From NCBI RefSeq assembly GCF_900100875.1, contig NZ_FNKQ01000003.1:798426-862425 (forward strand): a stretch of DNA of 64,000 nucleotides. The letters run 5' to 3'. Position 1 is the first letter of the stretch; the number at the start of each line of letters is the position of its first letter. The notes beneath the pieces are model-generated. The model did not search any database and was not told the DNA's origin. It was given only the letters and a program-made list of their open reading frames with translations. Both the position numbers and the translations under genes were made by a program. Below are positions 35,008 through 43,927 of the stretch, piece after piece. The stretch is from Halopelagius longus. Lineage in GTDB: Archaea > Halobacteriota > Halobacteria > Halobacteriales > Haloferacaceae.

Positions 35008-36600
35008 TTATTCGAGCAAGAGGAGTTTGGGGTTCGACAGGTACTCTTTGACCTTGTTCGTGAACCGTGCGGCGATGGCGCCGTCCACCACGCGGTGATC
35101 GAACGACAGCGACAGCGTAAGCACCTTCCGCGGGACGATGTCGCCGTCCACCACGCGCGGTTTCTCCTTTATCTCGCCGAGTGCGAGGATGCCCACCTCG
35201 GGGTAGTTGATGATGGGCGTCGCGTACTCGCCGCCGACGACGCCGACGTTCGTGATGGTGAACGTGCCGCCCTGCATCTCCGCGGGGGAAATCTTCCGCG
35301 AACGGGCCTTCTCGACCAACTCGTTCGTCTCCCGTGCCAAATCGAGCAGTCCCTTCCCGTCGGCGCCGTGGACGACGGGCACGAGGAGTCCGGCGTCCGT
35401 CGCCGTCGCCACGCCGACGTTGTACTCGTCGCGGAGCACTATCTCCTCGTTCTCCTCGTCGAGTTGGGCGTTCATGTACGGGAACTGCTTCAACGCCGCG
35501 ACGACGGCCTTCGTCACGAACGGCATGTACGTGAGTTTCACGTCGCGTTCGGCGGCCAACGGCTTGTACTCCTCGCGGAGTTCGACCAGTTCCGTCACGT
35601 CCACCTCGTCGTGGTGGGTGACGTGCGGCGCGGTGTACTTCGAGCGCTGCATCTGGTCGCCGATGGCCTTCCGGACGCCCTTGTAGGGGACTCGCTCGCC
35701 CGCGGCGGGGCCCGACTCCGTCGAGGGTTCGACGGTCTGTGCGGGCACGTCGGCCGCTTCGGTCGATTCGGCCGCCTCCCCCGCGCCTTCCTCGGCGGCG
35801 AGAGAGCGAGCGTCAGCCGTCTGTGCGGCCTGTTGAACTTCGGCGTACTGGCGCACGTCCGCCTCGGTGACGAACGGTTCGCCGTCGCGTTCCTCGGTGG
35901 CGGGTACGTCGTCGATGTCGACGCCCTCCTCCTCGGCGATACGGCGCGTCGCGGGCGCGGCCAGCGTCTTCTCGCGTTCGGCGGCCTTGGGGGCCCCCGC
36001 CGACCCCGCGGACTCGGCGGCCTGTCCGTCTCCGCTGTCGCCCGCTTTCGACACCGCGGACTTGCCGCTGAAGGAGACGTTGCGCGGACCGGCGCTCTCG
36101 GATTCGTCGCCGTCGCCGCCTTCCTCGGCGGCGTTCCGCACGTCCGTCTCGGTGATGCGTCCGCTCGGACCCGACCCCTCGACGGCCGAGAGGTCGACGC
36201 CGAGTTCCCGCGCGAGGCGGCGGACGCTCGGCGGCGCGAAGACGCGCCCGGACGGCGACTCCGTCTCGGCGGGCGGCGTCTCCTCTTCGGATCCTTCGGC
36301 TGCGTCGGATTCGTCGCTCTCCGCTTCCGGTTCCGTCTCTACTCCCTCGTCACCTTCACCCTCTACCTCGAAGGTGATGATGACGTCGCCGACGGGGACC
36401 ATCTCGCCCTCCTCGGCGCGGAGTTCCTTCACCGTCCCGTTGTACGGGGAGGGAACGTCCACGAGGGCCTTGTCCGTCTCCACCTCGGCGACGACTTGGT
36501 CCTCGGTGACCGTATCGCCCGGGGAGACGTGCCACGTGACGAGTTCGCCCTCGGCGACGCCTTCGCCGACGTCCGGCAGTTTGAATTCCTTGACACCCAT
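35008..36600 (-). CDS. pdhC: 2-oxoacid dehydrogenase E2 (dihydrolipoamide acyltransferase)
   Basis: The 530-aa core subunit has one lipoyl domain (residues 1-80, lipoyl Lys44 in ETDKALVD), an acidic linker, a peripheral-subunit-binding domain at about 121-157 (VFAPPSVRRLARELGVDL), a second, more divergent such domain at about 213-254 (LAAPATRRIAEEEGVDID), another Ala/Glu-rich linker and the catalytic domain with His502 and Asp506 in DHRVVDGA. Two binding domains in one chain are unusual for bacteria. The gene lies 3 bp after the E1 beta stop. Confidence 0.96.
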   Translation of the reverse strand: MGVKEFKLPDVGEGVAEGELVTWHVSPGDTVTEDQVVAEVETDKALVDVPSPYNGTVKELRAEEGEMVPVGDVIITFEVEGEGDEGVETEPEAESDESDAAEGSEEETPPAETESPSGRVFAPPSVRRLARELGVDLSAVEGSGPSGRITETDVRNAAEEGGDGDESESAGPRNVSFSGKSAVSKAGDSGDGQAAESAGSAGAPKAAEREKTLAAPATRRIAEEEGVDIDDVPATEERDGEPFVTEADVRQYAEVQQAAQTADARSLAAEEGAGEAAESTEAADVPAQTVEPSTESGPAAGERVPYKGVRKAIGDQMQRSKYTAPHVTHHDEVDVTELVELREEYKPLAAERDVKLTYMPFVTKAVVAALKQFPYMNAQLDEENEEIVLRDEYNVGVATATDAGLLVPVVHGADGKGLLDLARETNELVEKARSRKISPAEMQGGTFTITNVGVVGGEYATPIINYPEVGILALGEIKEKPRVVDGDIVPRKVLTLSLSFDHRVVDGAIAARFTNKVKEYLSNPKLLLLE

Positions 36601-36603
36601 CGT

Positions 36604-37605
36604 TCAGAACTCAACCGCGTTCCGGATACCTTCTTCGACCCGAGTTACCGACGGCAGGTAGTAGTCCTCTAAGGCGTACAGGGGGTACGGAACGTCGTAC
36701 CCCGTGATGCGCTCGACGGGGGCCTCCTGATACAGGAGCGCTTCCTCCTGTAGCGTCGCGGTGATCTCCGCGCCGATGCCCGCCGTCTTCGGGGCTTCGT
36801 GGACCACCGCCGCGCGGCCCGTCTTCTCGAACGACTCGACGAGGGTCGCTTTGTCCATCGGGTCCACCGTCCGAAGGTCCACGACTTCGGCGTCGATTCC
36901 CTCCTCGGCGAGGTTCTCCGCCGCCTCCATCGTCGGGCGCGTCATCGCGCCGTAGCAGTAGACGGAGATGTCCTCCCCTTCGCGTCGGACCGCCGCCTCG
37001 CCGATGGGCACCTCGTAGTCGTCCTCGGGCACGTCGCCGCGGAACGCGCGGTAGATGAGTTTCGGTTCGAGGAAGACGACGGGGTCGGGGTCGCGAATCG
37101 AGGCGATGAGCAGTCCCTTCGCGTCGTACGGCGTCGAAGGTACGACCACCTTCAGGCCCGCCTCGTGGGCGTAGAACGCCTCCTTCGACTCGGAGTGGTG
37201 TTCGGGCGCGCGGATGCCGCCGCCGTACGGCGCGCGGACGACCATCGGGCAGGTGAACCGGCCGCGACTCCGAGTGCGGATGCGCGCGGCGTGACTCACG
37301 AGTTGGTCGAAGGCGGGGTACATGAAGCCGGAGAACTGCATCTCCGGAACCGGCTTCATCCCCATCGCGGCCATGCCGATGGCGGTGCCGACGATGCCCG
37401 ACTCGGCCAACGGCGTGTCGATGACTCTGTCGCCGCCGAACTCGTCGAACAGGCCCTCCGTCGCGCGGAAGACGCCGCCGTTCTTCCCGACGTCCTCGCC
37501 CATGACGATAACGTCGTCGTCCTGCTTCATCTCCGTGTAGAGAGCGTCCTGTACCGCCTGCACGAGCGTCAAACTCTGGGTCTGTTGGGTCTGGTTTTGG
37601 CTCAT
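36604..37605 (-). CDS. pdhB: 2-oxoacid dehydrogenase E1 beta subunit
   Basis: The 333-aa subunit pairs with E1 alpha to bind thiamine diphosphate and decarboxylate a 2-oxoacid. Family signatures include MGEDVGKNGGVFRATEGL, DTPLAESGIVGTAIGMA and VVHEAPKTAGIG. The N-terminus carries a Gln/Thr-rich extension (MSQNQTQQTQSLTL). It follows E1 alpha by about 4 bp. Haloarchaea carry several such complexes, and the substrate (pyruvate or branched-chain 2-oxoacids) cannot be fixed from sequence. Haloarchaea are known to use ferredoxin oxidoreductases for pyruvate, so the physiological role is uncertain. Confidence 0.95.
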   Translation of the reverse strand: MSQNQTQQTQSLTLVQAVQDALYTEMKQDDDVIVMGEDVGKNGGVFRATEGLFDEFGGDRVIDTPLAESGIVGTAIGMAAMGMKPVPEMQFSGFMYPAFDQLVSHAARIRTRSRGRFTCPMVVRAPYGGGIRAPEHHSESKEAFYAHEAGLKVVVPSTPYDAKGLLIASIRDPDPVVFLEPKLIYRAFRGDVPEDDYEVPIGEAAVRREGEDISVYCYGAMTRPTMEAAENLAEEGIDAEVVDLRTVDPMDKATLVESFEKTGRAAVVHEAPKTAGIGAEITATLQEEALLYQEAPVERITGYDVPYPLYALEDYYLPSVTRVEEGIRNAVEF

Positions 37606-37609
37606 CCTG

Positions 37610-38713
37610 TCACTCCCGAAGGAACGCTTCGGCTCCGTGTTTCTCGTACAACGCCTCGAACTCGGCCATCTGCTCGCGGAGTTCCGGCGGCAACTCCTCG
37701 TAGAGGTGCGTGAACATCTCCTCTGGTTCGGGTCGCAGTTCCGACTCCGCCTCCTCGATGGCCGTCGCCACTCGCTCCTCGGTCCACGACTCGATGGACT
37801 CGACTGCCTCGTCGTCGAGGCGGCCCGTCTCCCGGAGGAACCGTTCGAGTCGCGGGATGGGGTCTTTCTTCCGCCACTCGGCCACCTCGTCGTCGTCGCG
37901 GTAGACGCTCGGGTCGTCCGCCGTCGTGTGCGCGCCGAAGCGGTACTGCACCGCCTCGATGAGCGTCGGGCGGAGTTCGTCCTCGTCGGGGTCTTTCGCC
38001 TTCTCGACGGCCGCGCGGGTGGCCGCGTAGACGGCGAGGGGGTCCATGCCGTCCACTTGGACGCCCTCGAACCCGTACGCTGTCGCCTTCTGCGCCAGCG
38101 TCTGACTCGCGGTCTGTCGCTCCCGCGGGACGGAGATGGCCCACTGGTTGTTGTTGCAGAAGAACACGTTCGGCGTGTCGAAGACGCCCGCGAAGTTCAG
38201 CCCCTCGTGGAAGTCGCCCTCCGACGTCGCGCCGTCGCCGAAGTACGAGACGACCGCCGCGTCCTCGCCGCGGAGTTTCTTCGCCCACGCCGCGCCGGTG
38301 GCGTGCGGAATCTGCGTGGCGATGGGCACCGCCACGGGGAAGATGTTCACGTCGTCCGGAATCGCGTTCCCCTTCTCGTGGCCCATCCAGTAGAGGAGCG
38401 TCCGCTTCAACGGCAGGCCGCGGTGGAGCGCAGCGCCGTGTTCGCGGTAACTCGGGAACATCCAGTCCTCCTCGTCGAGGGCGAACGCGCTCCCTATCTG
38501 CGCCCCCTCCTGCCCCGACAGGGGCGGGTACGTCCCCATCCGTCCCTGTCGCTGGAGGCTCACCGCCCGCGTGTCGAAGTGGCGGGCCAACCGCATCTCG
38601 CGGTACATGTCTACCAACTCCTCGTCGCTCAGGTCGGGAACCTCGCCGACGGGTTCGCCGCTCTCGTCGAGGACGCGAAGCATGTCCTGCGGGTCTCGCT
38701 GTAGTACGCTCAC
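37610..38713 (-). CDS. pdhA: 2-oxoacid dehydrogenase E1 alpha subunit
   Basis: The protein of about 367 aa has the thiamine-diphosphate motif GDGATSEGDFHEGLNFAG ending at CNNN and the E1 alpha signature RQGRMGTYPPLSGQEG. The GTG at 38713 (MSVLQRDPQD) is chosen because related haloarchaeal proteins begin at this point; another in-frame GTG lies 12 bp upstream at 38725. It is the first gene of the operon E1 alpha, E1 beta, E2, E3. A nested palindrome 45-75 bp upstream may be its operator. Confidence 0.94.
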   Translation of the reverse strand: MSVLQRDPQDMLRVLDESGEPVGEVPDLSDEELVDMYREMRLARHFDTRAVSLQRQGRMGTYPPLSGQEGAQIGSAFALDEEDWMFPSYREHGAALHRGLPLKRTLLYWMGHEKGNAIPDDVNIFPVAVPIATQIPHATGAAWAKKLRGEDAAVVSYFGDGATSEGDFHEGLNFAGVFDTPNVFFCNNNQWAISVPRERQTASQTLAQKATAYGFEGVQVDGMDPLAVYAATRAAVEKAKDPDEDELRPTLIEAVQYRFGAHTTADDPSVYRDDDEVAEWRKKDPIPRLERFLRETGRLDDEAVESIESWTEERVATAIEEAESELRPEPEEMFTHLYEELPPELREQMAEFEALYEKHGAEAFLRE

Positions 38714-38757
38714 GGGTGAACCCACCTGTGCATGGTTGGAGGGTCATCCGCACGGGG

Positions 38758-38786
38758 TATAGTGTTTTCGTAAATAGTTTACTATG
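38758..38786 (-). promoter_or_regulatory. Nested palindrome in the pdhA promoter
   Basis: GTAAA-TAG-TTTAC (38770-38782) is a perfect 5-bp inverted repeat with a 3-bp centre. It is flanked by a wider ATAGT/ACTAT pair (38759-38763 and 38781-38785). It lies about 55 bp upstream of the first operon gene and is much more AT-rich than the surroundings. It may combine the TATA box with an operator. Confidence 0.5.
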
Positions 38787-38951
38787 GACAGAAATACTGC
38801 CAACCCGTCCCGACGCGTCCACTCCTACCGGATCGAACTGACTGTTCTTCGAATTCGGGCCGATTTCGAACGGCGTTTTCGCGACTGTCGTCGCCGGGAC
38901 GGATGAATCATGGACGAACGTTTAGAATTCGCACCGGGTCGGCGGCCGCGG

Positions 38952-39887
38952 TCAGTCGCCCGCGGCGGTCCGCGCCTCGCGGCGGGCCTGTTCGACGCTC
39001 TTGCCGTCTCTGAGCACGGCGTCGACGAACAGTTCGCCCGCCTTGTACGACGACCGGACCATCGGGCCGGCGGCGCAGTAGAGGAAGCCGAGTTCCTCCT
39101 CGGCGACGCGCCGCCACGTCTCGAAGGCGTCCGGGTGGACGTACTCGAACACGTCGAGGTGCGTCCGGGAGGGTTGGAGGTACTGACCGAGGGTGACCAC
39201 GTCCACGTCCGCCTCCCGGAGGTCCGAGAGCGTCCGGTACACCTCGTGGTCGTACTCGCCGAGGCCGAGCATGACGCTCGTCTTCGTGTAGATGTCCGAC
39301 TCCCGCGACACCTGTTCGAGCACCGACAGCGACTGCTCGTAGCCCGCCCGTCGGTCGCGGACCGGCCACTGCAGGCGTTCGACGGTTTCGACGTTGTGCG
39401 CGACGACGTCCGGTCGGGCGTCGATTATCTCCCGGACCAACTCGGGTTCGCCCTGAAAGTCCGGAATCAGCACCTCCACGAGCACGCTCGGGTCGCGCCG
39501 TTTGATCTCGCGGATGGTCTCGGCGAAGTGGCCCGCGCCTTGGTCCGGCAGGTCGTCGCGGTCCACGGAGGTGAGCACGACGTAGTCGAGGCCGATTTCG
39601 GCGACGGCGTCGGCGACGTTCGCGGGTTCCTCGGGGTCCAACGGCTCCATCCCGCCGGTCTGCACGTCGCAGAAGTTGCACCCGCGGGAGCACCGGTCGC
39701 CCATCAGCATGAACGTCGCCGTCCCCGGTCCGTTGCGACCGCTCCAACACTCCCCGAGGTTCGGACAGTTGGCCTCCTCACAGACCGTGTTGAGGTCTCT
39801 GTCGCGGAGCGTCTGTTTGATGTCCGTGAACCGACGTCCCGACGGTGGTCGCATCTTGAGCCAGTCGGGTTTCCGCCTGCCGGGCAT
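38952..39887 (-). CDS. lipA: Lipoyl synthase
   Basis: The 311-aa radical SAM enzyme inserts sulfur into octanoyl groups on lipoyl domains. The two iron-sulfur cluster motifs are present: Cys36, Cys41 and Cys47 (auxiliary cluster) and CSRGCNFC (Cys66, Cys70, Cys73; SAM cluster). The start MPGRRKPDWL at 39887 is preferred to one 27 bp upstream. It is upstream of the 2-oxoacid dehydrogenase operon on the same strand, with a 238-bp gap, which fits supply of the E2 lipoyl group. No lipB/lplA is nearby. Confidence 0.95.
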   Translation of the reverse strand: MPGRRKPDWLKMRPPSGRRFTDIKQTLRDRDLNTVCEEANCPNLGECWSGRNGPGTATFMLMGDRCSRGCNFCDVQTGGMEPLDPEEPANVADAVAEIGLDYVVLTSVDRDDLPDQGAGHFAETIREIKRRDPSVLVEVLIPDFQGEPELVREIIDARPDVVAHNVETVERLQWPVRDRRAGYEQSLSVLEQVSRESDIYTKTSVMLGLGEYDHEVYRTLSDLREADVDVVTLGQYLQPSRTHLDVFEYVHPDAFETWRRVAEEELGFLYCAAGPMVRSSYKAGELFVDAVLRDGKSVEQARREARTAAGD

Positions 39888-39939
39888 GCGTACACCTTCT
39901 GCGGCGGACGGCAAAAGCGTGAGGATTAACCGCGTTTCG

Positions 39940-40320
39940 TTACCCGTTCTGGGGTTCGGGCCGCCACGGCGTCGGCCGACTCCCGTCGAACGCCTCGACT
40001 CCGGCGTCGGAGGGGTTCACCGGCGCGCCGCCGGTTCGCTCGATTCGCTCGTCGATGCACTCCATCCAGTCGAAGAGCGCACAGACCGCGTCCACTTCCG
40101 TGGAGACGCGTCCGATTTCGTGCGTGTGAGATGCTTCGTTGGCCCGTTCTCGGCACCGGAGGAGCCACGGTCTGTTCCGGTCGCAGTACTCGTCTGTGCG
40201 CTTCACCGCCTCGACGGTTACGGGTTGGGAACGGTGGCGGAACGTGAATCCGTCGTCCGACGGAACCAGCTCCCAGTGTAGGGGGACTCGACTGTCGTCG
40301 AGCCTGTAGGGGGGGTCCAT
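39940..40320 (-). CDS. Conserved haloarchaeal protein, unknown function
   Basis: The protein of about 126 aa (MDPPYRLDDSRVPLHWELV) is acidic with several Cys and His residues (VKRTDEYCDRNRPWLLRC). An alternative ATG at 40359 adds 13 residues. No domain is recognised. It is divergent from the Bat-like regulator gene across a promoter region with AT-rich motifs at 40360-40395. Confidence 0.6.
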   Translation of the reverse strand: MDPPYRLDDSRVPLHWELVPSDDGFTFRHRSQPVTVEAVKRTDEYCDRNRPWLLRCRERANEASHTHEIGRVSTEVDAVCALFDWMECIDERIERTGGAPVNPSDAGVEAFDGSRPTPWRPEPQNG

Positions 40321-40487
40321 CGTCCTGTGTGTACGATGATTAGCGTTCGATAACCCCATTGTGGTTGTATACTACTGGTGGTTAACCCCCCTCGGGTCTC
40401 CTGTCGGGGAGTTCGACAGTCGCCGAGTCGAAACCGTGCCGAAATCTGCCAACGCGCTTTATCCGCCGGAACGTGTCGCTTCGGACG

Positions 40488-41171
40488 ATGAGTACCATCG
40501 CTTCGGTCGAACTAGCCGCGGAGGAGTTCGCACTAGGGCGGTCGCTTGCGGAGGTTCCCCGCGCCGAGTTCGAGGTAGTCCGCGTCGTCGCTCACGACGG
40601 CGACAGCCTCGTCCCGTACGTGCGGGTGACGGCCGACTCCTTCGAGGAGTTCGACGACGCCCTCGACGCGGACCCGAGCGTCGCGGAGGCGACGCTTCTC
40701 GACGACTTCGGCGACGAACGGCTCTACCGGATGGAGTGGGTCGAAGACGTCCTCGCGCTGACGCACGTCCTCGTCTACGCCAAGGGAGCGGTGTTGGAGA
40801 TGTACGGAACGGACGAACAGTGGCGCGTCCGCCTCCTCCTTCCGGACAGGGAGGCGCTTTCGGACACCGCCGCGTACTGCCGCGAACGCGACCTGACGTT
40901 CGAGATACTGAACATCCACGAACTGTCCGGGTCGGTCTCCCGCGGCGAGTTCGGTCTCTCGCAGGCGCAGTACGAAGTTCTCCTCACCGCCGCCGAACAG
41001 GGCTACTTCGACGTTCCGCGCGACGTGACGATGGCCGACTTGGCGGACACCCTCGACGTCTCCCAACAGGCCATCTCCGAACGCCTCCGCCGCGGCCACG
41101 CGAACCTCGTGGACAACACGATTCGCGTCGGCGAGGAGTCGTTCGACGTGGACGCGAACGGCCGACGGTAG
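40488..41171 (+). CDS. Bat-type HTH-10 transcriptional regulator
   Basis: The 227-aa protein has an N-terminal GAF-like or beta-rich half (VPRAEFEVVRVVAHDGDS) and a C-terminal HTH-10 domain (residues about 160-215: LSQAQYEVLLTAAEQGYFDV, then MADLADTLDVSQQAISERLR). It is of the same class as the regulator at 25.8 kb. The ATG at 40488 is preferred over one 15 bp upstream. Targets are unknown; the divergent 126-aa gene is a candidate. Confidence 0.88.
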   Translation: MSTIASVELAAEEFALGRSLAEVPRAEFEVVRVVAHDGDSLVPYVRVTADSFEEFDDALDADPSVAEATLLDDFGDERLYRMEWVEDVLALTHVLVYAKGAVLEMYGTDEQWRVRLLLPDREALSDTAAYCRERDLTFEILNIHELSGSVSRGEFGLSQAQYEVLLTAAEQGYFDVPRDVTMADLADTLDVSQQAISERLRRGHANLVDNTIRVGEESFDVDANGRR

Positions 41172-41272
41172 CCCGAGAACCCTCACGACAGTTCACGAAC
41201 GCACAGGGTCGTACGTGACGTATATGTCAAGATAACGAAATACTCATAAGCGAGTAAAGCCTCCTACTAGAT

Positions 41273-41380
41273 ATGCAGTGGAACCACCGCCGTAACCAGA
41301 CGAAGGCAGAACAGAAGAAAAACGAGTCCAAGAGCGGCACGAAGTGGTCGTTCATCGCGGCCGCGACCGTCATCGCGTGA
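41273..41380 (+). CDS. Candidate 35-aa peptide with C-terminal hydrophobic segment
   Basis: The frame MQWNHRRNQTKAEQKKNESK continues to SGTKWSFIAAATVIA. It is very basic and Gln/Lys-rich and then hydrophobic, unlike random GC-rich frames. An AT-rich promoter-like stretch precedes the ATG (41219-41270). It is too short to be confident. The rest of the 394-bp space (41172-41566) holds a C/T-rich tract at 41383-41430 resembling a U-rich transcript end. Confidence 0.4.
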   Translation: MQWNHRRNQTKAEQKKNESKSGTKWSFIAAATVIA

Positions 41381-41566
41381 GGCGAACTTCCTCGATTTCT
41401 CCGCTCTCTTTCACTTTCGCTCTCCGGTAGCCGACGGTGCGTTTCGACGGACGCGGGGAGAAACGCCTTTCCCGACGGAAGTCTCCCTCTCTCACATGAC
41501 TGCTCTCCCTCCGTCGGAGTTCCGGTCCGACGAGGCCCTCGTTCGAAGCGTCGGGAGGTGCGTCGC

Positions 41567-43906
41567 GTGAAAGTCGCGGACGTCGTCCCCGACTTCGCCG
41601 ACGCCTTCGGATTCGACGAGTTCAACCGGATGCAACGCGAGGCGGCCCCGGCGATTCTCGACTCCGACGAGAACGTCGTCGCCTCGGCGCCGACCGCAAG
41701 CGGAAAGACCGCACTCGCGGAACTCGCCATCTGTCGAACGCTCCAGAACGGCGGGACGGCCCTCTTCATCGCGCCCCTCCGCGCTCTCACCAACGAGAAG
41801 GAGTCGGAGTGGGAACGCTTCGAGAGTCTCGGCTACTCCGTCTACGTCGTCACCGGGGAACGCGACCTGAACCCCCGCCGCGCCGAACGCGCGGACATCC
41901 TCGTGATGACGCCCGAGAAGACGGACTCCGCCACGCGGAAGCACGACTCCGCCCGGTACTCGTTCATCACCGACGTGGACTGCTGCGTCATCGACGAGGT
42001 GCACCTGCTGGATTCGGAGACGCGCGGCGGCGTCCTCGAAGTGACCGTCTCCCGTCTCCGGCGCATCTGCGACCCGCGCGTCGTCGCCTTGTCCGCGACG
42101 ATGCCGAACGTCGAGGACGTGGCGGCGTGGTTGGACGCCCCGCCGGAGACGACGTTCGAGTTCGGCGACGACTACCGACCCGTGGACCTCCACGCCGACG
42201 TGAAGACGTACACCCACGGCGACAACCCGTTTCAGGACAAGTACCGCCGCCTCTACCGCGCGTTGGACTTGGCGGAACCGCACATCCGCGAGGACGGACA
42301 GGCCCTCGTGTTCGTCTCCTCGCGGCAGGACGCCCTCCGCGCGGCGGGGAAGGCACGCGACGAGATAGCCGAACGCGACATCCCCATCGGCGCGCGCGGC
42401 GACTACGACTTCCACACCGAGGCGAAGGAACTCGGCAACGAGACGCTCCGGAAGTCGGTTCCCGACGGCGTGGCGTTCCACCACGCCGGACTGGCGAAGG
42501 ACGACCGCGACAAGGTCGAACGGTGGTTCAAGGAGGGCAAGGTACAGTTGCTCTTCTCCACCTCGACGCTGGCGTGGGGGGTGAACCTCCCCGCGCGGTG
42601 CGTCGTCATCCGCGACACGAAGCACCACGACCCCCTCGAAGGCGAGGTGGACATCTCTCCGTTGGACATCCTCCAGATGCTCGGGCGCGCGGGCCGACCC
42701 GGCTACGACGACGTGGGGTACGGGTGGGTCGTCTGCGACCGGGGGGACGCCGACAAGTACCGGAAACTGCTCCGGGAGGGCAAGGAGATAGAGTCCCGAC
42801 TCGCGGAGGACTTAGACTCCCACCTCAACGCCGAGATAGCGATGGGCACCATCGGCGACTTGGAGGACGTGCTCTCGTGGTTGGAGACGACGTTCTACTA
42901 CCAGCGCGCGCGTTCGAAACCAGACGAGTACGACTTCGGCGGCTTGCGCGAACGCGTGCGCGAGACGCTCGAAACGCTGGTGGACCGGGGGTTCGTCGAG
43001 ATGGGCGAGGACCTCACCATCGAGGCGACGACGCTCGGACGCCTCGCCTCGAAGTACTACCTCCGTCTGGACACCGCGCGGCGGTTTCACGACCTCTGCG
43101 AACGCGACACCATCACCGACGACGCCATCCTCGAAACCGTCGCGGGCGCGGCGGAGTTCCACGACGTCTCCCCCCGCCAGTCGGAGGGCGACGCCGTCGA
43201 CGAGGTGCTGTCGGGCGTCTCGACGCACCTCGAAGACGGCCCGCGGAAGGTGTTCGCCATCCTCCACGCCGGGATGCAGAACTCCACGCCCTCGGAACTG
43301 CGGTCGGACGCGTGGGTCATCCGGCAGAACGCCCTCCGCCTCATCTCCGCGCTTCGGGAGTTCCTCGACGCCTTCGCCGGGCCGCGGGCGGCGAACCTCG
43401 CCCGGCGCGTCGAGGCGCGCGTCGAACACGGCGTCTCCCGCGACGCAGTCGGCCTGACGGCGGTTGACGGCATCGGGCCGAACCGCGCCACCAAACTCGC
43501 GACGGGCGGCCTGCGCAGTCCCCGCGACGTGGTGGAGGCCGGCGAGGCGGAACTCCGGAACGCCGGACTCTCCGAGGGCGTCGCCGAACAGGTCGTCAGG
43601 AACGCGCGCAACTTCCCCGCCGTCGCGGTGTCGTGGGGCGAGTTCCCCGACAGCATCGCCGCGGGAGAAAACGAGATGTGCGAGGTGACGGTGGAGAACC
43701 GCGGCGGCGGCGGCACCGTCGGCGTCCGCGTCACGGTCAACGAGGTGGAGATGACGACGAAGCAGACGTACCTCACCGACGCCGTCTCCGTCCCGGTGGG
43801 CGTCTTCGGCGCGACGGCGGACGAACTGGAGTACCGCGTCGAGGTGACGTTCCCCGACGCGCCCCTCCACCCGGTCACGGCGACGCGCACCGTGGACGTA
43901 GAATAG
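41567..43906 (+). CDS. Ski2-family helicase (Hel308/ASCC3-like) with Sec63 region
   Basis: The 779-aa superfamily-2 helicase has Walker A APTASGKT (residues 41-48), DEVH in CCVIDEVHLLD, motif III LSATMPN and motif VI QMLGRAGRPGYD. A winged helix, a Sec63-like region and a helix-hairpin-helix (VDGIGPNRATKLATGGLRSP) follow, and an Ig-like beta domain ends the protein. Relatives act in DNA repair, stalled-fork processing or RNA metabolism. The GTG at 41567 (MKVADVVPDF) is chosen; another GTG lies 9 bp upstream. It is probably a single-gene transcript. Confidence 0.9.
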   Translation: MKVADVVPDFADAFGFDEFNRMQREAAPAILDSDENVVASAPTASGKTALAELAICRTLQNGGTALFIAPLRALTNEKESEWERFESLGYSVYVVTGERDLNPRRAERADILVMTPEKTDSATRKHDSARYSFITDVDCCVIDEVHLLDSETRGGVLEVTVSRLRRICDPRVVALSATMPNVEDVAAWLDAPPETTFEFGDDYRPVDLHADVKTYTHGDNPFQDKYRRLYRALDLAEPHIREDGQALVFVSSRQDALRAAGKARDEIAERDIPIGARGDYDFHTEAKELGNETLRKSVPDGVAFHHAGLAKDDRDKVERWFKEGKVQLLFSTSTLAWGVNLPARCVVIRDTKHHDPLEGEVDISPLDILQMLGRAGRPGYDDVGYGWVVCDRGDADKYRKLLREGKEIESRLAEDLDSHLNAEIAMGTIGDLEDVLSWLETTFYYQRARSKPDEYDFGGLRERVRETLETLVDRGFVEMGEDLTIEATTLGRLASKYYLRLDTARRFHDLCERDTITDDAILETVAGAAEFHDVSPRQSEGDAVDEVLSGVSTHLEDGPRKVFAILHAGMQNSTPSELRSDAWVIRQNALRLISALREFLDAFAGPRAANLARRVEARVEHGVSRDAVGLTAVDGIGPNRATKLATGGLRSPRDVVEAGEAELRNAGLSEGVAEQVVRNARNFPAVAVSWGEFPDSIAAGENEMCEVTVENRGGGGTVGVRVTVNEVEMTTKQTYLTDAVSVPVGVFGATADELEYRVEVTFPDAPLHPVTATRTVDVE

Positions 43907-43927
43907 CCGCCGCGGTTCGCTCCGCCC

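Noticed and set aside
40364..40386. A GGTTGTATACTACTGG look-alike of the thiamine box before the Bat-like regulator at 40.5 kb.
   Set aside because: It has a two-base insertion in the left arm and no matching right arm, and it is not next to thiamine genes.
41273..41380. Toxin-antitoxin or secreted bacteriocin peptide reading of the 35-aa frame.
   Set aside because: There is no partner gene, processing site or export signal; only a weak small-protein call is justified.
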